The position numbers were made by a program, and so were the translations under genes. The notes beneath the pieces are model-generated. The model ran no database searches. It was not told the DNA's origin and saw only the letters and a list, made by a program, of their open reading frames with translations. DNA of 31,992 bases from Perkinsus chesapeaki. Its lineage: Eukaryota > Perkinsozoa > Perkinsida > Perkinsidae. This document shows, in pieces, positions 10,706 to 19,055 of the stretch (the first letter of the stretch is position 1; every line of letters starts with the position of its first letter). Location of the stretch: the NCBI GenBank assembly GCA_013115145.1, contig JAAPAO010000409.1, positions 1 to 31,992 on the forward strand, read 5' to 3'.

Positions 10706-11463
10706 ATGTCGGCCATTTTGGGCCTAAGGCCAATGGCCTCTATGAGGACCTCCTCATTTGCCTTGCACCACCGGCAAGCCGTGGTGATGGGACATGCTCG
10801 TGGTATCTCGACATTGAAAATCAAATTCCAAAAGTGGTTGGATGATTCGGAGGAGGGAGAAAAAAAGCCGTTGAGTGAGCGCTGGAAAGATCGGATGAAC
10901 CGCGCCTATCGCTGGTTCGATGAGCCTAAGCACACACCGATTGGGGCGGGCTTCTGGTGGCTGCTAACCCATGATGTTAAGACATTTTATAAGTGGGACT
11001 CGGCACTGAGGCTGGTGGTCTTCTCCTCGGTCCTTTACTATATCTACTCGGCGGTAGTACAGTGGTGCTTCGCTCCGCCTTTTTAGCGGTTTTTTGTGCA
11101 GTATAAAAATCTCAAGTTCAAGAGGAGCGAGAGGATTCCAGAGACACCTCAGCAGAGGATGCAGCGGCATCACGATGAGAGGACGGCGCGGAAGGAGACA
11201 GCGGTGTTGCACAACTCCTACCAGAATCAGATGCTGCAGGTCGTAGGAAGGCTACTGGAGTCCATCTCGTGCATTCTGGGGGATCGAGAATATCTTTCTC
11301 ACTAGGAAGTTTTTATTGTCTTTAGGAATGGCGGGACGCCTCTGAGGAGCGTATCTCTCGGGTGATGGAACAGATCAAAAGGGAAGAGGACCTTCTTAAG
11401 GAATGGGAAGTTGTTGAGGTTGGTGATGAGGAAGTAGAGGAAGAGCGACATGAACGTCCGTAA
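10706..11463 (+). CDS. Mitochondrial-type single-TM protein, 3 exons, unknown family
   Basis: Exons 10706-11053, 11102-11239, 11326-11463 (introns 48 and 86 nt), 207 aa. I do not recognise the family. The first about 35 residues are Arg/Ser/Ala-rich without acidic residues (MASMRTSSFALHHR...), like a mitochondrial presequence. A single hydrophobic segment, LRLVVFSSVLYYIYSA, lies near residues 100-116 and is followed directly by a basic stretch (YKNLKFKRSER). The remaining C-terminus is highly charged and probably coiled coil, ending in an acidic tail. The layout fits a small inner-membrane accessory subunit of a respiratory complex, which is inference only. A start further downstream (Met at residue 11 or 13) is possible. 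Confidence 0.78.
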
Positions 11464-11546
11464 GGTGTTTTGCCATGTACTGTTTCTGCTTACTAACGGC
11501 GAGGGGTTCCAGTGGGTGGTGGTATGGTTAAGTTATTCCATTCACA

Positions 11547-12665
11547 ATGATTCTCAATGAGCTCTTCCCTGGTGTATTCATCGGCGACCAGGAGGCAGCT
11601 AACGCCTGTTTGAGGCGGTCTAGGCTTCGCAGCAAGAGAGGGATCACTGCAATACTTCGCTGTAATGCTCTGGTGGAGGGAGAGACGCTACCGGAGGCAC
11701 CGGAAGGCGTGGCGTTCGAATACGTACCGCTGTGGGACGACGGAGAAGATGACCTGCTGCCCTACGTGGACAACGCTGTCGGTTTCATTCGATACTGTAT
11801 AGACCACCACGGAAAGGTGTTGGTGCACTGCCAAGCGGGACGGTGTAGAAGTGCTGCTATGATATGTGCGTATCTTATGCGCGCGTGGGGGCTGGAGTTC
11901 GACCTGGTCGAGGGGATGGTTCATGAGAAGGAGGAGGACATTGAGATATCGGAGAACTTCCGACGACAGCTTAAGTTGTGGGGAACTGTCTATAAGATGG
12001 ACATGTCCTTGGATACTGAGGAGCATCAGCAGTATTGGGCTGGGAAAAGGCTGGCTGAGGCAGCAGCAGCGGCGCCGCCGCAGGTAGAGGAGGAGAAAGA
12101 GACTGATGCAGAGGGCTTCGCTTGGAGATCGGCACTTGTAGAGCTCTACGAGGAGCTGGAGGAGCCCGAGCCTGAGGGGAAGGTTGGCTACCTCCTCAGT
12201 AAGGCCGGTAATGCCGATGAGCCTCATATACTGTATTTGCGGATCTGTAGGAAGTACGGTCTTTCCTTTGAGTCCAGGCCACAGGCGGTTCGTGATGAGA
12301 TCCTGGCCCTCCGGCCACAGAAGGCCGCTCAAAGACTTCGGTGCGGTCGGTGCGGCAAGACGCTGTGTGGCGATGTGAATGTTGTTCACGGTGGGAAGAG
12401 GTGCACTAGTTACTTCGTAGAGGTGATGGAGTGGATGACGGATGTGATAGAATCGGCGCACAGCGGAGCGGAGTTCGTGGGCACTGAGGCGTTGCTGTGC
12501 AGTTGCGGCGCTAAGCTGGGCAGTTGGAACTGGTATGGTTTGAAGTGCAGCTGTGGCAAGTTCACCGCGCCGGGGATGCAGCTGCACACCTCCAAGGTGG
12601 ACGCCTTGCCCATACGGGCCGGGGATGTGGTGAGTCTGCCGAAGCCCTATTACACCGGCGAATAA
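11547..12665 (+). CDS. DUSP12: YVH1/DUSP12 dual-specificity phosphatase with zinc domain, intronless
   Basis: Single-exon gene, 372 aa. The N-terminal DSP domain has the P-loop HCQAGRCRS (Cys95 nucleophile, Arg101) and an upstream WDDGEDD loop that can supply the general acid. The C-terminal domain has paired cysteines at about 266/269, 318/320 and 334/336 around GAKLGSWNWYGLKCSCG, the hallmark of YVH1/DUSP12. Yeast Yvh1 displaces Mrt4 during late 60S ribosome maturation through this zinc domain, largely independently of phosphatase activity; the same role is likely here. A longer acidic and Ala-rich linker (about residues 155-215) separates the domains. It begins 83 bp after the preceding stop codon. 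Confidence 0.93.
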   Translation: MILNELFPGVFIGDQEAANACLRRSRLRSKRGITAILRCNALVEGETLPEAPEGVAFEYVPLWDDGEDDLLPYVDNAVGFIRYCIDHHGKVLVHCQAGRCRSAAMICAYLMRAWGLEFDLVEGMVHEKEEDIEISENFRRQLKLWGTVYKMDMSLDTEEHQQYWAGKRLAEAAAAAPPQVEEEKETDAEGFAWRSALVELYEELEEPEPEGKVGYLLSKAGNADEPHILYLRICRKYGLSFESRPQAVRDEILALRPQKAAQRLRCGRCGKTLCGDVNVVHGGKRCTSYFVEVMEWMTDVIESAHSGAEFVGTEALLCSCGAKLGSWNWYGLKCSCGKFTAPGMQLHTSKVDALPIRAGDVVSLPKPYYTGE

Positions 12666-12842
12666 CGTTTCTTGTTGGGGGCTGCTGTTGGGTTGGTTAC
12701 CTTTAGATGGGCATTCCTCATTACTGGAATGGGCGCTTTAACGTCGCTTCGGGTCATATAAGGACAGTGGGAGGGAGGATGACCATGGGAATGATTGTGG
12801 GGCGCGCAAGAAATTATGGTTATAGCGGTTTGATTGTCAGAA

Positions 12843-15800
12843 ATGTCCGACCCGAAGACTCCGCTGCGAAAGAGTCTCCGACTGGCTGGGAGGAAGCGCC
12901 CCACAGCGGCCGCTGCTGCTGCTTCCTCGTCTTCGTCCGAGTCGGCCCGTATGGTGACACCAGCGAAGCCTGTCAAGGCTCGGCAGACTGCCACACCGTC
13001 AACCAAAGCGACGACACCCAAAGGACCACCAGAGTCACCATTTTTCAAGAGGCGGCTGAAGCGACAAACGGCTTTAGGACAGTCTTTCGAGGACGAGACC
13101 GACAGTGACGAGGAGGCCAGGACCGCTGAACGTTCGGAGAGCAGGGCTCGGAAGCGACTTAGATTCCAAACGGGTGTCCTTGCTGAGGATGGGGAGAGCT
13201 CCAGCAGCACGGAGGAGGAGGGGCAGTCGGTGGAGGAGAGCTCGGAGGATAGCGAGCCTGTGATGAATACTAAGGCGCAGAGACGGGCTGAGAGAATTAA
13301 GATGCAAAGAGAGCATGAGAAGAAACTTACCAGGCAGCTGTTTGTGATGAGGAGTGCTGTTATAGAGGAGGAGGAGGAGGACAGCGAAGGCGAGGAGGAG
13401 GAGGGGCGAAGACCGCCCAGAGTGGACACTGGGTATCCTAGGTTGATCCAGTCGACGCTGTTCGACACTAGTTCGGTTGAGGGCAGCGATGACGACGATG
13501 CTGACTCCATAGAGGGCTTCGTTGTCGGGGATAATGTTGTGGACGAGGAGGTGTCCCCCACGCCTGTGCAAGTGGAGGGCCCAGCCAGTATAGAGGATCT
13601 GCCAACCTGGCATTGGACTGTACCGAGGCACTGGAGGGTATGGTTCGGCAAGGAAGAGGGGACTGGTGATGGCAAGGAGGAAGGGACGGCCAAGGAGATT
13701 GAGAGATGCATCATGGCAACAGGCAGGAGCCATCGGAAGTGGACACCATCTTCGACACTGAGGAATATCATGGATGAAGGATTTGATCTCTCTGGTGAGG
13801 CCTGGGCTGAGCTGAGCCCTGCGGATCTGACTGCACCACAGGGCCCACTCCGCCGAAGTGTTCTTCATGCATTGGCCATGAGAGATTGTCAATCGGCTAG
13901 CAGCGTTTTCAAGGCGCTCCGCGGCAGCTGTACACAGGTGGCTTCGGCCAGATCGAAAGACAAATTCGGCCTCACCCCGCTGCACTTGGCTGCTATCAAT
14001 CCAACCTTCGACGCCCAAGGCATCCGAGACCTACTGGCAGTGGTCTCGCCAAAGTTGCAGTTCGAGACAGACAAAGCCTTCAGCGCGACAGCTCTGCACC
14101 TTTCCCTTCTCCGTCCCGATGCCGCGGTGGCCGCAGGTTTCCTGGCGGGTGTTGGCGGCAAAGATCGACGCCGCCTGCTGAAGGCCCGTGGGTTCGCTGA
14201 GAGGCGATCGGCAGTGCTGATAGCAGCTTTGGAGAAGTCTGTGGAGAAGCTCAGTATCCTGCGCCCTGCCGATTACCAAGAGCTCGACAAGCAAGGTCTT
14301 TCCGCCTTGCATTTGGCCGCTGGCAGCCCTGATGCTATAGGGTATCTTATAGAGTACGGCAACTGTGGGTATAACTGTGCGGCCAAGGACACCGGTGTAA
14401 CACCTCTGCACATGGCTGCGGTCGAGGGATCTGCCGCTGGCGTACAGGAGCTTCTTGATCTCGGGGCCGATGCTGGCAAGTGCGACAACTGCGGCTGGTC
14501 ACCGCTCCTTTACGCCCTTCAATGTGTTGATTCTGAAGACGCCGGGGCTGATGCCGTAGAGGTCCTCCTGAGGCACGACATGACCCAAGAGGCATTCCCG
14601 CAGCTCTCCGCGATCGAGGCTCTGCTCAAGAAGGACCCGGGCCGAGCTCAGCCGCGCGTCGCTAGACTGCTGCGCTTCGTGTGCGAGCGACCGGCGTTCT
14701 TCAAGATGCTCAACGACTTCCTCCGCTCTCGTCTGGAGCTAATGCTGCCAGGAGGACCACTGGCATTTATCCTTCGTGCCCGCTCTGCCGAGCCCTTTGC
14801 CGCCGCCCTCGACATGGAGAACAAGATGAGGCTCCTCGAAATGTCAGTGAGGCGAGATAAGCCATCCTTCGTTGCAGTTATGAAATTTATTTGTCTTCGG
14901 GGGCCTCATTTCCTCCAGGAGACCATCAAGAGAGTCCTGACCTTTGAAACTTCCCAGATGAGATGGGGTCACTTTACCGTCAGTTGGTATAACGAGCGCG
15001 GCTCCTGCCTAGGCCCGGAGCGGGAAATGTGGACCTGCATTTTCGACGAGCTGCCGGACTTTGCCTTCGAGCGCAGTGACGACGGTCGTCTGCTGCTTCC
15101 GAAACTGGACGTGGAACTGGATGTCTTCGTGGGCATAGGTCGCCTCATCGCCCTCGCCATGGTGCATGGTATTGGCATGAAACTGCCACTGCACAAAGCG
15201 GTTGTGGAGACCTTGAAGATGTCAGACCCCTTTGAGCCTCCACAGATGGACGATTTATGGGAGTGGTTAAGGGTATGGTCACCTTCGTTCTACGGCAGCA
15301 TGGAGTATCTTCGCGACAACGATCTTACTGGTCTCGAGGAGGAGCTATGCCTGCCGTGCGGAGAAGATAATAAAGAGGACTATATTCTCATAGAGCTGTG
15401 CCGTAAAGTGTATAGGCCGGGTCCTGCTGCAGCGATGAAGAGAGGCATTAGAGATGTTCTCAAGTCGCACGAGCTCAAGCTGTTCTCGTCTGACGAGCTC
15501 GCGGTCATCTTCCACTCGGCTGGTGATAAGCCTCTCGACTTGGATGACTGGAAAGCTCACACACACTACACGGGTTACGATGAGTCCTCTCCGCAGATCG
15601 TTTGGTTCTGGAAGCTCCTGCGCAGCCTCAGTGACGGCGAGGTGCGTTTGGTACTGTTGTTCGCCACGGGGCTTACCAGCGTGCCCGTGGGCGGATTTGC
15701 GCAGCTGCGATCTCTCGGCAGTGCCTCGAATGGCTTTAGGGTAGTCCGCACCAGTGTGGGGAACCCCAGCTGTCCTGACCTGCCCCGCGCCTCCACCTGC

Positions 15801-15902
15801 TTCAACCAGCTCACGTTGCCCGCCTATGATAGTGAGAAAATGTTGAATATGAAGCTGATGACTGCAGCTAGACTTGGTTCGAAAGGTTTTGAGTTCTCGT
15901 AG
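12843..15902 (+). CDS. Ankyrin-repeat HECT E3 ubiquitin ligase, intronless
   Basis: 1019 aa from the ATG at 12843 (MSDPKTPLRKS); the frame is open slightly upstream but without an ATG. Layout: a basic/Ser-rich then strongly acidic disordered N-terminus (to about residue 300); ankyrin repeats at about 330-600, including DKFGLTPLHLAA, LSALHLAAGSPDAIGYLIEY and TGVTPLHMAAVEG...LLDLGAD; then a C-terminal HECT domain beginning near LTFETSQMRWGHF. The active-site Cys lies in PRASTCFNQLTLPAY (about residue 986), 33 residues from the C-terminus, matching the family spacing. It accepts ubiquitin from an E2 and transfers it to substrates bound by the ankyrin region. The architecture is HACE1-like, but I cannot assign orthology. 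A single 3-kb exon contrasts with the neighbours. Confidence 0.93.
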   Translation: MSDPKTPLRKSLRLAGRKRPTAAAAAASSSSSESARMVTPAKPVKARQTATPSTKATTPKGPPESPFFKRRLKRQTALGQSFEDETDSDEEARTAERSESRARKRLRFQTGVLAEDGESSSSTEEEGQSVEESSEDSEPVMNTKAQRRAERIKMQREHEKKLTRQLFVMRSAVIEEEEEDSEGEEEEGRRPPRVDTGYPRLIQSTLFDTSSVEGSDDDDADSIEGFVVGDNVVDEEVSPTPVQVEGPASIEDLPTWHWTVPRHWRVWFGKEEGTGDGKEEGTAKEIERCIMATGRSHRKWTPSSTLRNIMDEGFDLSGEAWAELSPADLTAPQGPLRRSVLHALAMRDCQSASSVFKALRGSCTQVASARSKDKFGLTPLHLAAINPTFDAQGIRDLLAVVSPKLQFETDKAFSATALHLSLLRPDAAVAAGFLAGVGGKDRRRLLKARGFAERRSAVLIAALEKSVEKLSILRPADYQELDKQGLSALHLAAGSPDAIGYLIEYGNCGYNCAAKDTGVTPLHMAAVEGSAAGVQELLDLGADAGKCDNCGWSPLLYALQCVDSEDAGADAVEVLLRHDMTQEAFPQLSAIEALLKKDPGRAQPRVARLLRFVCERPAFFKMLNDFLRSRLELMLPGGPLAFILRARSAEPFAAALDMENKMRLLEMSVRRDKPSFVAVMKFICLRGPHFLQETIKRVLTFETSQMRWGHFTVSWYNERGSCLGPEREMWTCIFDELPDFAFERSDDGRLLLPKLDVELDVFVGIGRLIALAMVHGIGMKLPLHKAVVETLKMSDPFEPPQMDDLWEWLRVWSPSFYGSMEYLRDNDLTGLEEELCLPCGEDNKEDYILIELCRKVYRPGPAAAMKRGIRDVLKSHELKLFSSDELAVIFHSAGDKPLDLDDWKAHTHYTGYDESSPQIVWFWKLLRSLSDGEVRLVLLFATGLTSVPVGGFAQLRSLGSASNGFRVVRTSVGNPSCPDLPRASTCFNQLTLPAYDSEKMLNMKLMTAARLGSKGFEFS

Positions 15903-16301
15903 TCGAGTTTACGTCAGTAGTATTATAGAATTAGGCTTGTCAATTTTTTTATCACTCCACCGCCGCGTTGAGTTATAGTGCACCACCCAGGATTCCCGTT
16001 CCCACCACGTTAGCGGTCACGTCTACGGCCTCCTAAGCGAGTATGCTTTTGTTGGAGTAGCTGATTCCGAGGCTTCCAAAGCAACAATATGCATTACTAT
16101 TGGTGGGTGCAGTGTCCAGGTTTCGAGGCCACTCCCATATTAATGTTGTGTTTGTCACACTGATTTCGGGTAGATGGGCGATGAATGAAGGCAGCAATAT
16201 CATGCAGCCTCGACCAGGTCGATCTATGAGGGTATCAACTCTGGCAGCTGCCTAGCCCTACAACCGACATCCCTCTGAGCAGTTCATTGAGCGCTTGAGG
16301 C
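15903..16301. other. Intergenic, nothing identified
   Basis: Space between two co-oriented intronless genes. Shortly after the HECT stop there is a T7 run (about 15943-15949), plausibly in the 3' UTR. I see no open frame, RNA structure or repeat worth calling. Confidence 0.5.
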
Positions 16302-19040
16302 ATGTCGTCTTATCGCATCAACGGGGCCACCGAGGCTGTACCAGCGATACCCGATCCAGTGGCACAGACCACCACCTTGGTCGACTACCCCGGCAGGAAG
16401 GAACGCTTTCTTCCCGGCGCCTCGCTGCTACGGTGCCGCATCTGCCCCTCAGACCCCCAAGTGCTCGTTATTGTTGGTGTCATAGCCTCGACCGAGCCCC
16501 CGACCATCGTCATGTGGTTCGTGCCCATCGGTGATCTTAACAAAGCTACACACGAAGTAGCCATTCCCCTCACATGCCCGACAGTTACCAGCCTGGACCT
16601 CTCGCCTGACTGTCGGTCTGTCATGGTGTCGGTCGCCTCTCGCGAGAGAAGCGGTGATTGTTCAATCCTGATGTCATCCGGGGGTAGCCTGCCCGTCCCC
16701 ACCAGCGTCCATTCCTCGGTAGGAACGCCCGGCTCGTCGTCCTGCAGTGGATCGTCAGTGGCTTCCAGACTAACGCCGCAGTCGACAGAGTCCCGGCCGT
16801 GCCTCCAGACAGACGTGGTCGTCTGGGTAGAGCTAGTGAGCGGTCTGCCGGAGCCGCCTACAGCGCTGGCCTGGATAGAGTACAGTCCAGTTTCCATGAC
16901 TTCTGGTCAGCCCCTCCAAGAGGAACCTGTGACCTATATCTGTATGGGCTTCCTCACCGGCGAGGTCGCCTTGGTCGACGCCGAGGGTGCGGAAGGCGGC
17001 AGCCTTGAATCACAGTTCAACTGTCGCACACCAGTGACCGATATAGAAGTCATACCGTGTGTCAGCGGTCCCCCAATACTCCTAGTCCACCTCAGCGCCT
17101 CGCCGTGCTTCTTCTTGCTCATGACTGCAGTCGATTCCCACACAGGCGTCCTCAGGCTCGAGGCGCAAGTCCTACCGTTGCCCTGTCCCGACCCCAGATC
17201 AGTTCGGTTCTTCTCCGATCAAGACACCTGGTACATCTCCTCCCTATCGAACTGCGGCCGCTATGTCTACATGTCCGTCCTGCCGGAGGGTGATTCTACC
17301 CTGGCCGTCACGCCCGTGGCCCGCATACCCACAGCCGGCCAGATACCTATCACAGATCACTGCCTGGTCACCTCCAGCGAGGGTAGCAGCAGCGGTGCTC
17401 AACGAAGGAGCATCCTTGTAGCCTGTGTCGGGTCAACCGTCCTTCTTATGACTGCTAGCGCTGCCGGCTGCGATAACATCGTTCTTGCTGTCGTTCCATG
17501 CAGCCCTGGTCCCACTGCAGTGAGATTGCTCGCCCCAACTGCTACTGATACTCTACCTCTTTCTTGTCTATGCTTCGCTACTGTCTCGCCGGCCACGCTG
17601 TACAGGCTAGAGTTTCAAGACAGGAGCCGAATTCAGGCCGCTGTGGAGGCCTGCGTGGCCAGAGCTGCCGTAGACTGTCTTCCTAGGGGCTCCCAAAGGA
17701 AGCAGTCTCGCCAGTTCTTCGACACGGGATTCCCTCTGATCTGTCAATCTCTTAGCGAGTTGGTTGACTTGGACGATGTCTGCCTGGCGGCTGGCCTGAG
17801 GGTCATGGACACTCCTGATCACAATCAGTACGAGAAGCTCTGCTGCTGTCTCTTTATCTGGCAGCAACGGTACTCCACCAAGCCCGTGCCTTTCGCTGTT
17901 GTGAGGGCGCTACTCCTCCATGTGGGGGCCGCCGCCAAGGCGACCAGCGCCTGTGGTGCCTCGGACGACGTCACACCTGAAGGGCTGGGCAATTACCGTC
18001 TAGAGCTTCCCGGCGTGGACCCAATAATCCCGTTTGAGTACTTCGTTGGGTTGGTCTCTGATGACGGCAAATCTCTAGCTAAGCCTGGTATTTTCCACGA
18101 CCACTGGGGCCCTGGTCTCGACCTTGGCTCAGGAGGCATGCTGGCTCACCCCGCCCGGCGACTGTGGATTCTCGAGCTCTCGCTCGGCATGGTCCTTGGC
18201 GAGCGAGTATCCTCCGAATTCGTAGGGCACTGGCTGGACGAGATAGACTCCAGAGCCGTGGTCTTCAGCTCGAGCAGAAACGGTTTCCAGGAGCTCGTCG
18301 AGATAGCCTTGAAGCAGTTCCGGCCAACTTGGCCTACTCTGGCGAAGGCCGCGAGTAGCCTTAGTTACCCTCCTGGAGGCCTACGGGAGACAGTTGCCCG
18401 CTTCGTTGGCTTGCCCGATAGTTGTCACTATGGAGTCGCAGTGCTTTTGGCCGTTCTCACCGAAAGCTGCGCACCCAGCGGATGGGAAGCAGCGAGGCAC
18501 GATACGGGACATGTGGTTCAGAGGCTGAAGGACGCTGTAGCGAAGTGCTGGGTTGCTCCTGGCTCGGCATGGTCCATTCACACTGATTGCCTTATTGCCG
18601 TGATGCGCTTGGCTCGGCGTGTCTGGCAGCTCCTAGCAGAAACCCGTAAGGCTCACCTGGAAGCTATGGAGATCAAGCCAGTCATGCGCGGGGTTCCCAG
18701 TAGCCCTGAGGAGTTGCTGTATAAGGCAACATTGATGACGATGGAGGAGCGAGCAATGGCTCATGCCAGTGCCTCACCTACGCAGTGCGAGGCCGCTTGG
18801 AGCAGCTCGGATCACGGCCTCTACAGAATATCCAACCACGCTAAGTGGCTGATGGCCGACGGCGAGACTGGAGAGGACTTCAGTCGGCTGGGGGTAGATG
18901 AGACTCTCGATGTTATGGCGAGGATAGCTTTCATTCTGAGGCGAGACGAACGGCTCTGGGAGGATCTTCCGTGGAGCCAGAAGTTTCGGCTTCGTTTGAT
19001 TAGGAAAGTTATGGGAGACCGGAAGGGTCGTGGAGCATGA
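16302..19040 (+). CDS. 912-aa unknown protein, beta-rich N-half and helical C-half, intronless
   Basis: The longest open frame of its region, with coding-like composition throughout; start ATG at 16302 (MSSYRINGA). I do not recognise the family. The first about 430 residues alternate short hydrophobic strands and loops (VTSLDLSPDCRSVMVSV, PVTYICMGFLTGEVALVDA, PVTDIEVIP), suggesting a divergent WD40-like beta-propeller. From about residue 450 it is mainly helical (CLFIWQQRY, VVRALLLHVGAAAKA, TDCLIAVMRLARRVWQLLAE, RLIRKVMGDRKG). Propeller plus alpha-solenoid is the layout of nucleoporins and vesicle-coat or tethering subunits; that is an architectural inference, not an assignment. The stop codon is only 15 bp before the next proposed start. 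Confidence 0.8.
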   Translation: MSSYRINGATEAVPAIPDPVAQTTTLVDYPGRKERFLPGASLLRCRICPSDPQVLVIVGVIASTEPPTIVMWFVPIGDLNKATHEVAIPLTCPTVTSLDLSPDCRSVMVSVASRERSGDCSILMSSGGSLPVPTSVHSSVGTPGSSSCSGSSVASRLTPQSTESRPCLQTDVVVWVELVSGLPEPPTALAWIEYSPVSMTSGQPLQEEPVTYICMGFLTGEVALVDAEGAEGGSLESQFNCRTPVTDIEVIPCVSGPPILLVHLSASPCFFLLMTAVDSHTGVLRLEAQVLPLPCPDPRSVRFFSDQDTWYISSLSNCGRYVYMSVLPEGDSTLAVTPVARIPTAGQIPITDHCLVTSSEGSSSGAQRRSILVACVGSTVLLMTASAAGCDNIVLAVVPCSPGPTAVRLLAPTATDTLPLSCLCFATVSPATLYRLEFQDRSRIQAAVEACVARAAVDCLPRGSQRKQSRQFFDTGFPLICQSLSELVDLDDVCLAAGLRVMDTPDHNQYEKLCCCLFIWQQRYSTKPVPFAVVRALLLHVGAAAKATSACGASDDVTPEGLGNYRLELPGVDPIIPFEYFVGLVSDDGKSLAKPGIFHDHWGPGLDLGSGGMLAHPARRLWILELSLGMVLGERVSSEFVGHWLDEIDSRAVVFSSSRNGFQELVEIALKQFRPTWPTLAKAASSLSYPPGGLRETVARFVGLPDSCHYGVAVLLAVLTESCAPSGWEAARHDTGHVVQRLKDAVAKCWVAPGSAWSIHTDCLIAVMRLARRVWQLLAETRKAHLEAMEIKPVMRGVPSSPEELLYKATLMTMEERAMAHASASPTQCEAAWSSSDHGLYRISNHAKWLMADGETGEDFSRLGVDETLDVMARIAFILRRDERLWEDLPWSQKFRLRLIRKVMGDRKGRGA

Positions 19041-19055
19041 GCCATCATCATTTGT

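Noticed and set aside
12650-14018. 373- and 314-codon minus-strand frames opposite the HECT gene
   Set aside because: Composition (Ser/Leu runs) is the antisense of the acidic Ser/Glu-rich leader; the sense strand carries a continuous recognisable ligase.
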